Source: Hoeflea sp038900095 (GTDB taxonomy: Bacteria; Pseudomonadota; Alphaproteobacteria; Rhizobiales; Rhizobiaceae). Taken from it: a stretch of DNA of 64,000 nt. The DNA is taken from positions 62,001 to 126,000 of the forward strand of contig NZ_JBBMQQ010000003.1 in NCBI RefSeq assembly GCF_038900095.1, read 5' to 3'. Numbering within the stretch: position 1 is the stretch's first letter; every line of letters starts with the position of its first letter. The notes under the pieces are model-generated. The model did not search any database. It worked only from the letters and a program-made list of their open reading frames with translations, and had not been told where the DNA came from. A program made the position numbers and the translations under genes. Positions 46,144 through 55,158 of the stretch are shown here, one piece after another.

Positions 46144-48048
46144 TCATTCCGACTGCAGGCCCATTCCGGCGACACGGCGCAGGAACGCCAGCAAACCGGC
46201 ATGATCCTCCCTGGCGGTCAAATCCTGGAGTTCCCTGAAGATCTCGGCCATGTCGAAACCGTCAGGCGCGGATTCCGCCGCGACGGAAATCTTCTGATGC
46301 GATGTCGGGTTGGCCTCCTCGACGGAGAAGAAAAGTTCTTCATGCAGCTTTTCGCCGGGACGCAGCCCGATTTCCTTGATCGCGATATCGCCACCGGGAT
46401 TGCTTTCATCGCAGACGGTCAGGCTGGACAATTGCACCATCTTGATCGCCAGGTCCCGGATGCAGACTGCATTGCCCATATCGAGAAGAAAGATCCGACC
46501 GGGGAAATTCTCGCTCTCGTCGTTGCGGCGCGCCAGACTGCCGGCCTGAATGACCAGCTGTGCTGCTTCCTCGATCGACATGAAATAGCGCGTGGTTTCC
46601 GGGTGGGTCAGCGTGATCGGGCCGCCATTGCGGATCTGTTCCTTGAACAACGGAATGACCGAGCCACTGGAGCCGATGACGTTTCCGAACCGGACCGCGC
46701 AAAACACCTTGCCGGTCTTGTTGCGTTTGGCCTTCTCGGCGAAATCCTGGACCACCAGCTCGGCAATCCGTTTGGACGCGCCCATGACGCTTGACGGCCT
46801 GACGGCCTTGTCGGTCGAGATGAGCACGAAGACCTCGACATCGCTGTCATAGGCGGCAGACGCCACCGAGTATGTGCCAAGCACGTTGTTCTTCACACCC
46901 TCGAACGGGTTTGCCTCGACCAGCGGCACATGCTTGTAGGCCGCGGCATGGAACACCGTCCGGACGGCATGGTCACGCATCACGCGCCGCAACAGGGCCT
47001 GGTCGTCAACCGAGCCCAGCACCGCGACCTTTTCGAGACCGGCCTGTTTGGCAAGCTCGCGGTCAATCTGGTAGAGCGCGATTTCGCTCGAATCCAGCAT
47101 GACCAGCTTGGACACCCCGACCGCGCTCAATTGCCGGCATAATTCCGATCCGATGGAGCCGCCCGCACCGGTCACCAGAACCACCTTGTTGCGGGTGTTG
47201 GCTTCCATGAGGGCATGATCGGGTGGCACCGCATCGCGGCCCAGCAGGTCGCCGATCTCGACATCGCGGATAAGATCGACAGTGTGCTTGCCATCGGCAA
47301 TGTCGACAAAGGCCGGAAGGATGCGAACCCGCAATCCAAGATCGCTCAGCCGTTCGACAACCTCGGCCCGGCGGGCGGAATTGGCGCTGCGCATGGTCAC
47401 GATGGCTTCGCTGATGCCTTTTCGTTCAATCAGCCGTTCGACGTCCGCAGGGTTGCTGATCCTGATGCCGCCGATGGTGGCGCCCCACATTGTCGGATCG
47501 TCATCAACCTGGAAGACGGTGATGCGGTTGTTGCTCTGCTTCAGGGTCGCGGCGATCTGGCGGCCGGCATCACCGGCGCCGTAGACCAGGATGTTTCGCC
47601 GCTTGGTCGGCTCTTGGGTGAATTCCAGGATCAGCCATCGCGAGATGTAACGGAAGCCGGAAACCAGCAGAAGCGACAGCAGCCAGAACAGCACCAGCAC
47701 CGTTCGCGGCACAAGGGTGGAGCCTTCAAGCCGCGCCACATAGGCGACTACCGCCCAAAGAATGGCCGTCAGTCCGACCGCCTTGAAAATCGTCCAGAGC
47801 GCATGTTCGCCGACATAGCGGGTGATCGAGGTGTAGAGACCCGAGGCATACATGATCGGAATGCCGATGGCCGGCGCCGCCAAGATCAAAAGCAGCTGGT
47901 TGATATCGGGGTTGTAGAGTGCGTTGAAGCGCAGCGAATAGCTCAGCCAAACCGCGCCGGAAAACAAGACGAAATCGATGATGATAAGGATGAATTGCTT
48001 AGTCCGTCGATTTCTCGCAGCAAGCCAATGGATCACCTTACGAATCAT
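46144..48048 (-). CDS. FlaA1/CapD-type nucleotide-sugar 4,6-dehydratase
   Basis: The 634-residue protein has four N-terminal transmembrane helices (about 15-120), a CoA-binding-like Rossmann domain (about 145-270) and an extended SDR domain (about 290-590). Key motifs are LVTGAGGSIGSELCRQL and ISTDKAVRPSSVMGASKR, where D-K replaces the usual Y-x3-K in this family. It probably makes a UDP-4-keto-6-deoxy-GlcNAc-type sugar at the inner membrane for surface polysaccharide. It resembles WbpM. Confidence 0.9.
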   Translation of the reverse strand: MIRKVIHWLAARNRRTKQFILIIIDFVLFSGAVWLSYSLRFNALYNPDINQLLLILAAPAIGIPIMYASGLYTSITRYVGEHALWTIFKAVGLTAILWAVVAYVARLEGSTLVPRTVLVLFWLLSLLLVSGFRYISRWLILEFTQEPTKRRNILVYGAGDAGRQIAATLKQSNNRITVFQVDDDPTMWGATIGGIRISNPADVERLIERKGISEAIVTMRSANSARRAEVVERLSDLGLRVRILPAFVDIADGKHTVDLIRDVEIGDLLGRDAVPPDHALMEANTRNKVVLVTGAGGSIGSELCRQLSAVGVSKLVMLDSSEIALYQIDRELAKQAGLEKVAVLGSVDDQALLRRVMRDHAVRTVFHAAAYKHVPLVEANPFEGVKNNVLGTYSVASAAYDSDVEVFVLISTDKAVRPSSVMGASKRIAELVVQDFAEKAKRNKTGKVFCAVRFGNVIGSSGSVIPLFKEQIRNGGPITLTHPETTRYFMSIEEAAQLVIQAGSLARRNDESENFPGRIFLLDMGNAVCIRDLAIKMVQLSSLTVCDESNPGGDIAIKEIGLRPGEKLHEELFFSVEEANPTSHQKISVAAESAPDGFDMAEIFRELQDLTAREDHAGLLAFLRRVAGMGLQSE

Positions 48049-48238
48049 GCTCGAAGTCTCTTGTTGATGTTCAATTCGTCATCGAAATCCGAATTTTTCC
48101 AAGCCGCTCAATGGCACACCCCCCCGCGCTTGGCAACTCAAGCACCGGCGACTGCCGGTTCCACGGCCCTGCAATGATTGGCGCTTTTCGCGCTTGTATG
48201 ACGCAGATTTTTTTAGCGGCAAGCCAGGAAAACTGGGG

Positions 48239-48271
48239 CAGCACGCCGGCATCTCATGCGCCGGCGTGCTG
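48239..48271 (-). terminator. Terminator-like hairpin after mbfA
   Basis: CAGCACGCCGGC pairs perfectly with its complement across a nine-base loop. It lies 38 bases after the mbfA stop, followed on the minus strand by CCCCAGTTTTCC, a weak U tract. Confidence 0.65.
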
Positions 48272-48308
48272 ACATTGCGGGAGGCTATCGACTGGCGTTT
48301 TTCACGCC

Positions 48309-49292
48309 TCAGGCATTGCCGATCAACATGCCGGCGGCAAAGACCAGCGCTCCGCCCAGGACCACCTGAAAGATCGCCCGGCTCCAGGGCGTGTCCATCC
48401 AGTGGTTCTGGATCCAGGCGATCGCCCAGAGTTCGACGAAGACCACGGCAATGGCAACGGAAGTTGCGATGGTGAAATCGGGAATGAGGTAGGGAAGTGC
48501 ATGACCAAGGCCGCCGAGCGCGGTCATGATGCCTGAGGCCAGACCGCGCTTGACTGGCGAGCCGCGGCCGGAGATCACCCCGTCATCATGTGCGGCTTCG
48601 GTGAAGCCCATGGAAATGCCGGCGCCGACGGACGCCGACAGCCCGACCAGAAAGGTCGTCCAGGTGTCACCGGTGGCGAAGGCGGTGGCAAAGATCGGCG
48701 CAAGGGTGGAGACCGATCCATCCATCAAGCCCGCCAGTCCGGGCTGGACATAGGTCAGGATGAACTTGCGCCGGTAGGTTTCCTCTTCTTCGGCCTTCAC
48801 GTCTTCGGGCGTGTGTTCGAGACCAAGCTTGCGCGCCAGAGATTCATGGCTCTTTTCCGCCAGCGCCAGGTCTCCGAGCAGCTTGCGGGTGTCCGCGTCC
48901 GAGGCACGCGCGGCAGCGGCGAGATAGAAATTGTGGGCCTGGGCTTCCATGTCCTCGGCGGTCTGCCGGATCTTGTCGACGGACTGGTTCTTCACCAGCC
49001 AGTCCGGCTTGCGCTCATAGAAGCCGCGGACATGTTCTCGACGGATGAGGGGAATGCGATCTCCGAACCGCTCCTTGTGACGCTCGATCAGGCGTGCGCG
49101 GTGCACGCCTTCCTCGGCCGCCATCTCTTCGAACACCTTGGCCGACTGCGGATAATCTTCCCTGAGATGATCCGCATAGGCCAGGTAGATGCGGGCATCA
49201 TCCTCTTCCGACGAGATCGCCAGGGCGAGAATTTCCTGTTCGCTCAGGGAATCGAAGGACCTGCGATTGAAGCCGATAATACGATTGAGCAT
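48309..49292 (-). CDS. mbfA: Membrane-bound ferritin MbfA
   Basis: The 327-residue protein joins an N-terminal rubrerythrin-like di-iron domain (EEDDARIYLAYAD, EEMAAEEGVHRARL, about residues 28-165) to a C-terminal VIT1/CCC1-like membrane domain with five helices (about 178-325). MbfA exports iron and protects against peroxide in rhizobia, by published work on Bradyrhizobium and Agrobacterium. An Irr ICE box lies directly upstream, in line with Irr repression under low iron. Confidence 0.93.
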   Translation of the reverse strand: MLNRIIGFNRRSFDSLSEQEILALAISSEEDDARIYLAYADHLREDYPQSAKVFEEMAAEEGVHRARLIERHKERFGDRIPLIRREHVRGFYERKPDWLVKNQSVDKIRQTAEDMEAQAHNFYLAAAARASDADTRKLLGDLALAEKSHESLARKLGLEHTPEDVKAEEEETYRRKFILTYVQPGLAGLMDGSVSTLAPIFATAFATGDTWTTFLVGLSASVGAGISMGFTEAAHDDGVISGRGSPVKRGLASGIMTALGGLGHALPYLIPDFTIATSVAIAVVFVELWAIAWIQNHWMDTPWSRAIFQVVLGGALVFAAGMLIGNA

Positions 49293-49306
49293 GTTACCCT
49301 CACAAA

Positions 49307-49321
49307 TTAGAATGGTTCTAA
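49307..49321 (-). promoter_or_regulatory. Irr box (ICE motif) upstream of mbfA
   Basis: TTAGAA-TGG-TTCTAA is a perfect palindrome matching the iron control element recognised by Irr. It lies 14 bases upstream of the mbfA ATG. Bound Irr would block transcription at low iron. It also lies about 95 bases before the divergent YiiX-like gene. Confidence 0.8.
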
Positions 49322-49416
49322 ATTATGAGGATGCGGCACAGTTATCAAGTCGGGAAAACACAAAGTTGATGCCAGCCGGGTTGATCCCGGCGGCGGTGGA
49401 GGCCAAGTGTTGCTTC

Positions 49417-50253
49417 ATGACCGAAGCACGCGACATGTCCGAGAGTTTGCTGGACCGCCTTGGCAGCTTCCTGGCGCGACGGCTGCATTCCACCAATGCC
49501 GGCTACGAGCCCTATACGCCATCCGATCCCGAAACGCTTTCGCGCACCCTTCAGCCAGGCGACATCCTGCTGGTGGAGGGAAACCAGAAAGTGTCGGCGG
49601 CCATCAAGTATCTGACCCAGTCGACCTGGTCGCATGCAGCGCTCTATGTCGGTAGCGCCCTGAAGCCCGATGACGACAGCAGCGACGAGTATCCGCAACT
49701 GGTCGAGGTCAATCTCGGCGAAGGCTGCGTTGCGGTGCCGCTGTCCAAATATACCCGCTTCAATACACGGATCTGCCGCCCGGTGGGGCTGACCCCCGAG
49801 GACCGGGCAGCCGTCGTGTCCTACATGGTGGACCGGCTCGGGGTCCGTTATGACATGAAAAACATTTTCGACATGTTGCGCTATTTCTTTCCCACGCCAC
49901 CGGTGCCGGTGCGCTGGCGCAGACGGATGATCGCCTTCGGATCCGGCGACCCGACCCGCGCCATCTGCTCCTCGATGATCGCCCAGGCGTTCCAATCGGT
50001 GCACTACCCGATCCTTCCCGAAGTCACCCTTGCACCGGGCCGGCAACGGGCCGATTCAGACTATTCCCGCCGCGAGATCCTGCATATCAGGCATTACTCG
50101 CTGTTTGCCCCGCGGGATTTCGACCTCTCGCCCTATTTCAAGGTGGTCAAGCCGACGCTCGAATACGGGTTCGACTACAAGCGGATCGAGTGGGGGCACA
50201 AGCAAGTGCCCGAACCCGGCGAAAACCCGGAGATCGCGTCGCCAGGCGAGTGA
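49417..50253 (+). CDS. YiiX-like permuted papain-fold amidase
   Basis: The 278-residue protein has no clear signal peptide. The NlpC/P60-superfamily permuted catalytic residues are H73 in STWSHAALYVG, E97 in LVEVNLGEG and C184 in AICSSMIAQAF. Family members hydrolyse amide or lipid bonds; the substrate is unknown. The frame is open 76 codons upstream into mbfA, so I used ATG 49417; ATG 49435 is possible. It is divergent from mbfA and shares the ICE-containing promoter region. Confidence 0.78.
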   Translation: MTEARDMSESLLDRLGSFLARRLHSTNAGYEPYTPSDPETLSRTLQPGDILLVEGNQKVSAAIKYLTQSTWSHAALYVGSALKPDDDSSDEYPQLVEVNLGEGCVAVPLSKYTRFNTRICRPVGLTPEDRAAVVSYMVDRLGVRYDMKNIFDMLRYFFPTPPVPVRWRRRMIAFGSGDPTRAICSSMIAQAFQSVHYPILPEVTLAPGRQRADSDYSRREILHIRHYSLFAPRDFDLSPYFKVVKPTLEYGFDYKRIEWGHKQVPEPGENPEIASPGE

Positions 50254-50364
50254 CGCCGCCCCGACGCGAACAGGGCCAGACCTTTCCCCGGCCTGCACTC
50301 ACGGCGTGCCCTTGCGCGCTGCCGGCATAACGTTTAACACCCCATAACTGATGTTTGACACATT

Positions 50365-50391
50365 AACATGAGTGTTTTAAGCATTCATGTT
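50365..50391. promoter_or_regulatory. Operator-like inverted repeat before the XRE gene
   Basis: AACATGAGTG and CATTCATGTT form an inverted repeat (9 of 10 pairs) around seven bases, just after a consensus -35 TTGACA (50355-50360). It ends 26 bases before the XRE start, so it is a likely autoregulatory operator. Confidence 0.55.
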
Positions 50392-50417
50392 GAGTGCTAA
50401 CGCAAGAAAGTCGAGCC

Positions 50418-50678
50418 ATGATTACCGCTTCACAGCTGCGCGCCGCCCGGGCGCTTCTTGGCATAGACCAGAAAACCCTTGCCGCGATGGCAGGTGTGTC
50501 GCTGCCGACCGTTCAACGGATGGAAGCCAGTGACGGCAATGTCCGGGGCATCATCGACACCCTTACCAAGGTGGCGGAGGCGCTCGACAAGGCAGGCATC
50601 GAACTCATCGGGGACAATGCAAGCAGCACCACCGGCGGGCGCGGGGTCAGGCTGAAGAACCCGACCCCTTCCTCGTAA
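50418..50678 (+). CDS. Small XRE-family regulator
   Basis: The 86-residue protein is a single HTH (ASQLRAARALLGIDQKTLAAMAGVSLPTVQRME, about residues 4-37) with a short dimerisation tail (EALDKAGIELIG). A GTG at 50394 lies in frame, but ATG 50418 fits the family. It is followed by the SulP carrier on the same strand, 123 bases away, and probably controls it and itself through the inverted repeat upstream. Confidence 0.8.
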   Translation: MITASQLRAARALLGIDQKTLAAMAGVSLPTVQRMEASDGNVRGIIDTLTKVAEALDKAGIELIGDNASSTTGGRGVRLKNPTPSS

Positions 50679-50801
50679 ATGCCACCCTGAAGACAACTCA
50701 AGTCGCGACGGCGACCGCCGACAGACTGCCGACGATCCCGCCGCTCAAAGCTGGACAAAGAGAAACACAAACTCTCACACTTTTAGCAATGGGCTCTCGA
50801 A

Positions 50802-52067
50802 ATGCGTCAACCAAAGATACTCACCACACTTCAAACCTACAGCTGGCAGCTGTTTGTCAGTGACCTGCTGGCCGGGGCAACGGTTGCCATGGTTGCGCTG
50901 CCGCTGAGCCTGGCCATCGCCATTGCTTCCGGGGCCGGTCCGGACAAGGGGATTGTCACGGCCATCGTCGGCGGCTTTCTGATTTCGCTGTTTGGCGGCA
51001 GCCGGGTCCAGATCGGTGGCCCGACAGGGGCCTTCATCGTCGTCGTGTTCTCCGTGATTGCCCAATACGGGTATGACGGCCTTGTTCTGGCGACCTTCAT
51101 GGCGGGCATCATCCTGCTGGTCGGCGGCTACTTCCGGGCCGGCAACCTGATTGCCTTCGTTCCCGAGGCGGTGGTCAACGGCTTTACCATCGGCATTGGC
51201 ATCATCATCGCCACGAGCCAGCTCAAGGACTTTCTTGGCCTCGCCATTGAAAAGGAGCCGGCCGATTTCCTCGAAAAAATCCCGGTGCTGTGGGAGTCCC
51301 TGGACACGTTCAGCCTTGCGACCTTTGCAATCGCCATTGTCACACTGATCCTGATTGTGGTTCTGCGGCGCATCGCGCCCCGTTTTCCGGGCCTCATCGT
51401 CGCCGTCGGAGTCGGGTCCGCGCTCGTGGCACTGATGTCGCTCCCTGTCGATACGCTGGGCTCGCGGTTTGGTGAACTTCCAAGCCAGATGCCCTGGCCG
51501 CAGCTGCCGGAACTTTCCATCTCGCGCATGATCGAGCTGCTTCCCTCCGCCTTCATCATCGCCTTCCTGGCCGGGGTTGAATCGCTGCTGTCGGCCATGG
51601 TCGCCGACAAGATGATCGAAGGCCAGCACAGGCCGAATGCCGAGCTGACGGCTCAGGGCATCGCCAATATCGGCTCGGCCCTGTTCACCGGCCTTCCGGC
51701 CACCGGCGCGATTGCGCGCACCGCGACCAACATCAAGGCCGGCGGCAAGACACCCGTGGCAGGACTTGTCCATGCCGCCGTCATCTTGCTGGTGATGATG
51801 TTTGCCGCACCGTTGGCGAGTTACCTGGCGATGCCGGCGCTTGCCGCACTGCTCATCGTCACGGCGTGGAACATGACCGAACCGCACAAGTGGGGCGAAT
51901 ATGCGCGCGGCAGGAAAAGCGACGTCATGCTCCTGCTGCTCACGCTGGTCCTGACCGTTCTTGTCGATCTGACGGTCGCCATTGGCGCCGGGGTCTCAAT
52001 CGGCCTGGCGCTGCGCCTGAGCCGCCGCAAGGCGGTTGAAACAGACTGGACGCCGCCGGACCGTTAA
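50802..52067 (+). CDS. SulP-family inorganic anion transporter lacking a STAS domain
   Basis: The 421-residue membrane protein has the SulP pattern: about 12 helices, with GGPTGAFIVVVFSVI, PEAVVNGFTIGIGI and the late TGLPATGAIARTATNIKAGG. It ends just after the last helix (RLSRRKAVETDWTPPDR), so the cytoplasmic STAS domain of typical SulP carriers is missing. Sulfate or bicarbonate uptake is possible. It follows the XRE gene and is convergent, by 14 bases, with the sugar-transferase fusion. Confidence 0.87.
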   Translation: MRQPKILTTLQTYSWQLFVSDLLAGATVAMVALPLSLAIAIASGAGPDKGIVTAIVGGFLISLFGGSRVQIGGPTGAFIVVVFSVIAQYGYDGLVLATFMAGIILLVGGYFRAGNLIAFVPEAVVNGFTIGIGIIIATSQLKDFLGLAIEKEPADFLEKIPVLWESLDTFSLATFAIAIVTLILIVVLRRIAPRFPGLIVAVGVGSALVALMSLPVDTLGSRFGELPSQMPWPQLPELSISRMIELLPSAFIIAFLAGVESLLSAMVADKMIEGQHRPNAELTAQGIANIGSALFTGLPATGAIARTATNIKAGGKTPVAGLVHAAVILLVMMFAAPLASYLAMPALAALLIVTAWNMTEPHKWGEYARGRKSDVMLLLLTLVLTVLVDLTVAIGAGVSIGLALRLSRRKAVETDWTPPDR

Positions 52068-52081
52068 GCTTCAGCCGCAGC

Positions 52082-53236
52082 TCATCTGGCGACCTTGTCC
52101 CCCTGCCCGCTTCCGAGCAGCGTCGACAGGCCAATCGAAATGTCCAGGCGCAGGGACTGCAAGGCCAGATACCTTGCATCCCATTCCGCCAATCGTTCCG
52201 GATCGCTCATGTCGATGCCGTTGATCTGGGCGAGGCCGGTGATGCCCGGCTTGATCCTGAGAACCCCGAGCCGCTCGCGGGCCTCGATCAATGCCGTCTG
52301 GGTCGGAAGACAGGGGCGCGGGCCGACAAGGCTCATCTGGTTGCACAGGATATTCCAGGCCTGCGGCAATTCGTCGAGCTTGGTTGCGCGGAGAAAGCGT
52401 CCGAATGGCGTGATCGCCGCCGCGGTGATTTCATGGGTCCCGGCCTGGCGGGTTCCCAGCTTCATTGTGCGGAACTTGTAGCAGACAAATTCTCGGCCGT
52501 TGCGGCCGATGCGCGTCTGGGCAAATATGCCCGGCCCCGGCGACTGGAAACGGATGACGGCCCAGATCAGCGCCATCGCCCACCATAAAACCACAAAGAC
52601 ACCGATGGCCACGACCAGGTCGATCAACCTCTTTGAGGCGGCGAACCAGGCGTTGTCCTGCTGGCTGTCAGAGAGAATTATTTCACTTCCGGAACCCGGC
52701 TGTTCCGACGACAGGATGAAATCGGCAAGCCGCTGCACATCAAGGGTCGGCCGGAGCATGGCGAGAATGCCGAACAGGCCGCGCGCCAGCCGTCCGGGCA
52801 AAGGGTTGAGCCAGCTCAACCGCCCGGCCCAACGGGCTCCATGGACCAGCGGCACATAGAGAGTGACAGCGTCCAATCCCTCGATCTGTACCGGTTGGCT
52901 GAGCTGCCCCCGGGCATGCACGGGGAATATTGCGAGCAGGCGGCCAATGCCTGCCTGGCGGGCCGTGTCGGCCATCCCGGCCAGCAAGGCATCACTGGCG
53001 CGCACACGGGCTTCCCCGCCGTGGCCTTTGCCGTCAACGGCAATATGGACCAGCAGATCCCATCCACGCGCACGCCGGACGATTTCGTCATCGCCGCAGG
53101 TTTCACATTGCGGAAACAGTGCCGCAAGTTTTTCCGGATCCGGCCCGGCGAGCAGCAATTGCACACCCGGCCGCGCGAGCAGCGGAACCAGATCCTGGCC
53201 GACAACGCCTGATGCGCCGGTGATCAGTATTTTCAT
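52082..53236 (-). CDS. Rossmann domain fused to an initiating sugar transferase
   Basis: The 384-residue protein has an N-terminal NAD(P)-binding Rossmann domain (ILITGASGVVGQDLVPLL, about 1-195) and a C-terminal phosphoglycosyl transferase of the PglC/WcaJ type (SKRLIDLVVAIG at 201, a transmembrane helix 208-230, VCYKFRTM, LDELPQAWNIL, MSLVGPRP). The transferase would move sugar-1-phosphate to undecaprenyl phosphate to begin a surface polysaccharide. The Rossmann part shows no Y-x3-K. The ATG at 53236 fits better than the longer frame. Confidence 0.87.
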   Translation of the reverse strand: MKILITGASGVVGQDLVPLLARPGVQLLLAGPDPEKLAALFPQCETCGDDEIVRRARGWDLLVHIAVDGKGHGGEARVRASDALLAGMADTARQAGIGRLLAIFPVHARGQLSQPVQIEGLDAVTLYVPLVHGARWAGRLSWLNPLPGRLARGLFGILAMLRPTLDVQRLADFILSSEQPGSGSEIILSDSQQDNAWFAASKRLIDLVVAIGVFVVLWWAMALIWAVIRFQSPGPGIFAQTRIGRNGREFVCYKFRTMKLGTRQAGTHEITAAAITPFGRFLRATKLDELPQAWNILCNQMSLVGPRPCLPTQTALIEARERLGVLRIKPGITGLAQINGIDMSDPERLAEWDARYLALQSLRLDISIGLSTLLGSGQGDKVAR

Positions 53237-53365
53237 CTTGTTTCCAGCCCACCCATCCGCGGCTCCCCGGTTGCTCGTCCGCATACAGCAGAACCCGTCA
53301 GGATGGATAGCCTATTGCAGCAATGCACAGCGCATCCTTTCCATCGTCACAGACCATACCGCCGC

Positions 53366-54628
53366 TCAGGCAGTCTGCCTGTATGGTGGCCGCCAGCCAT
53401 GATTGGCCGTGGTCAACAGCAGGAAATACAGGGCGTAAAGCGCGACATGCCGGTCAATCACCAACAGATAATGCAGCATGCCGAAAGAGAGCGTCAAAGC
53501 CAGCATGAGAACGACATTCTCCTTCATGCTGGGGCTTCCGCGCGCATATATCCGGTAGAAGCAAAACCCGAAATAAGCCAGCGTGAGTGTCAGCCCGACA
53601 AAGCCACGCTGCAGGATTTCATCGAGGATGAAATTGTGAACGAAGGAATATTTCTCCAGATTTTCCTGGTTGTAGGACGGGCTGCGCTTGGCGATTTCAG
53701 CCGAAATTCCATGTCCGCCACGACCGAGCAGCGGATGCTCGGGGATCAGGTTCAGCGCCGCCTGCCACTGGACGAGCCGGGTTGATATTCCCGACGAGCC
53801 GGTGAATTCCGAGAATTCGAGCGTGACGTTCACTTCCTTGATCGTCGCCTCAATCCTCTGCGTGAGGATCGGCGACACCAGCCAGATGCTTCCCGCCGCA
53901 AGCGCCAGAACGGCAACCCAGACTGCCCGCGCCTGCCGGTCGGCCAGTTTCCAGCTTTTCAGGTCAGCCCGGGCGAGACTGAACAGATCCCAGACCAGAC
54001 CGACAATGAAAACGGGCAACACAGACCGGGTCTGGGAAATCAGGATCGGGATCAGGGCGACGTAGAAAAACAGCCTTCGATTGGCCAGCAGCCAGGGAGG
54101 CGACTTGACCTGAAGGCGCGAAACAACCGCCAGAAACGCGATCGCGAAGGACGCATTGGCGGCATTCGAACCGAAGCCAAAACGCCCGCCGTCCATCACC
54201 GTCACGGCCAGCCCCCAGATCGCCATGACGACAAGGCCGGCCCGCGTGCCCAACACGAACTGGCGCAACGGATCACGAACCAGGACCGCACCGACGGCAA
54301 GCGGGATGATGAGGAGATAATACAGCGGATAGGACGACCATCGCATGTCTTCGGGCAGGCTTCCGTTGGCCAGGTTTATCGCCAGGCACGAGGCTGAGAA
54401 GGCAAGCGTCGCCAGAACGTATTTCCTGTCGAGGTGACGCAGGGACTTCGCCGGCCTGAACAGCAGCAGGTAGATCCCCATGACCACGAAAATGCCGAAC
54501 ACGACTGCGCTTGTCTCTGTCGGGAGCATGAACATGAATGCCCCCAGTGCGAACAGCCAGCCATCCAGCTTGCGGCGAAACAGGAAAATTCTTTTCGACG
54601 CAGACTTGGACGGTAAGGGGAAGCGCAT
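53366..54628 (-). CDS. O-antigen ligase/polymerase-like membrane protein
   Basis: The 420-residue inner-membrane protein has about 10-12 helices and a large loop (about residues 240-320, with GSSGISTRLVQWQAALNLIPEHPLLGRGGHG) resembling the Wzy_C/WaaL pattern. It could polymerise or ligate a surface polysaccharide. It precedes the sugar-transferase fusion on the same strand. The 530 bases between its start and the next gene (55159) hold only short, non-convincing frames. Confidence 0.82.
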   Translation of the reverse strand: MRFPLPSKSASKRIFLFRRKLDGWLFALGAFMFMLPTETSAVVFGIFVVMGIYLLLFRPAKSLRHLDRKYVLATLAFSASCLAINLANGSLPEDMRWSSYPLYYLLIIPLAVGAVLVRDPLRQFVLGTRAGLVVMAIWGLAVTVMDGGRFGFGSNAANASFAIAFLAVVSRLQVKSPPWLLANRRLFFYVALIPILISQTRSVLPVFIVGLVWDLFSLARADLKSWKLADRQARAVWVAVLALAAGSIWLVSPILTQRIEATIKEVNVTLEFSEFTGSSGISTRLVQWQAALNLIPEHPLLGRGGHGISAEIAKRSPSYNQENLEKYSFVHNFILDEILQRGFVGLTLTLAYFGFCFYRIYARGSPSMKENVVLMLALTLSFGMLHYLLVIDRHVALYALYFLLLTTANHGWRPPYRQTA

Positions 54629-55158
54629 TCGGGTTTTTCCTGACTAGGGATGGGCGTGAAGAATTCATGTGGTGATCGATTGATCAGTCTGGATATTCCA
54701 ACCGGTGAACCCCTCATCCGCATGGATCTTCGAAAAAAGCAGCGATCGCGCATCTGCCTGTCTCGGCAAATCCGGAGGTGATGTATGGAGCGACGGTTTG
54801 CGCAGGTCAAGAATTTGATCCCTGTTCACTGTCGAGGACCTAGGCCTGTCGCGGTGTTTCCCGATCACCGGGTTGCGGGGCCGGGCCCGTTTCAGGCCCA
54901 CCGGACGCTCCCCTCTCACGGGCACTGTCAGCGGCAATCACTCGCTCCGACCCCGCCCACCAGCTGAGATTCGAGCCTGCCCGGTTCGCGCCCGCGCGAC
55001 CGGTTGCCGGGCGTTGGCGCAAAAGAAGGCCGGGCCTGCCAACCGCCATGCATCCAAATTGGCTGGAAATCCTGCCGCCCTGATCTATAAGGGGCAGTCT
55101 GCCGGGACAGCACGAGAGGCTGGGCGAGACGGGCGCATCATGATTGGATTGGTTTGAT

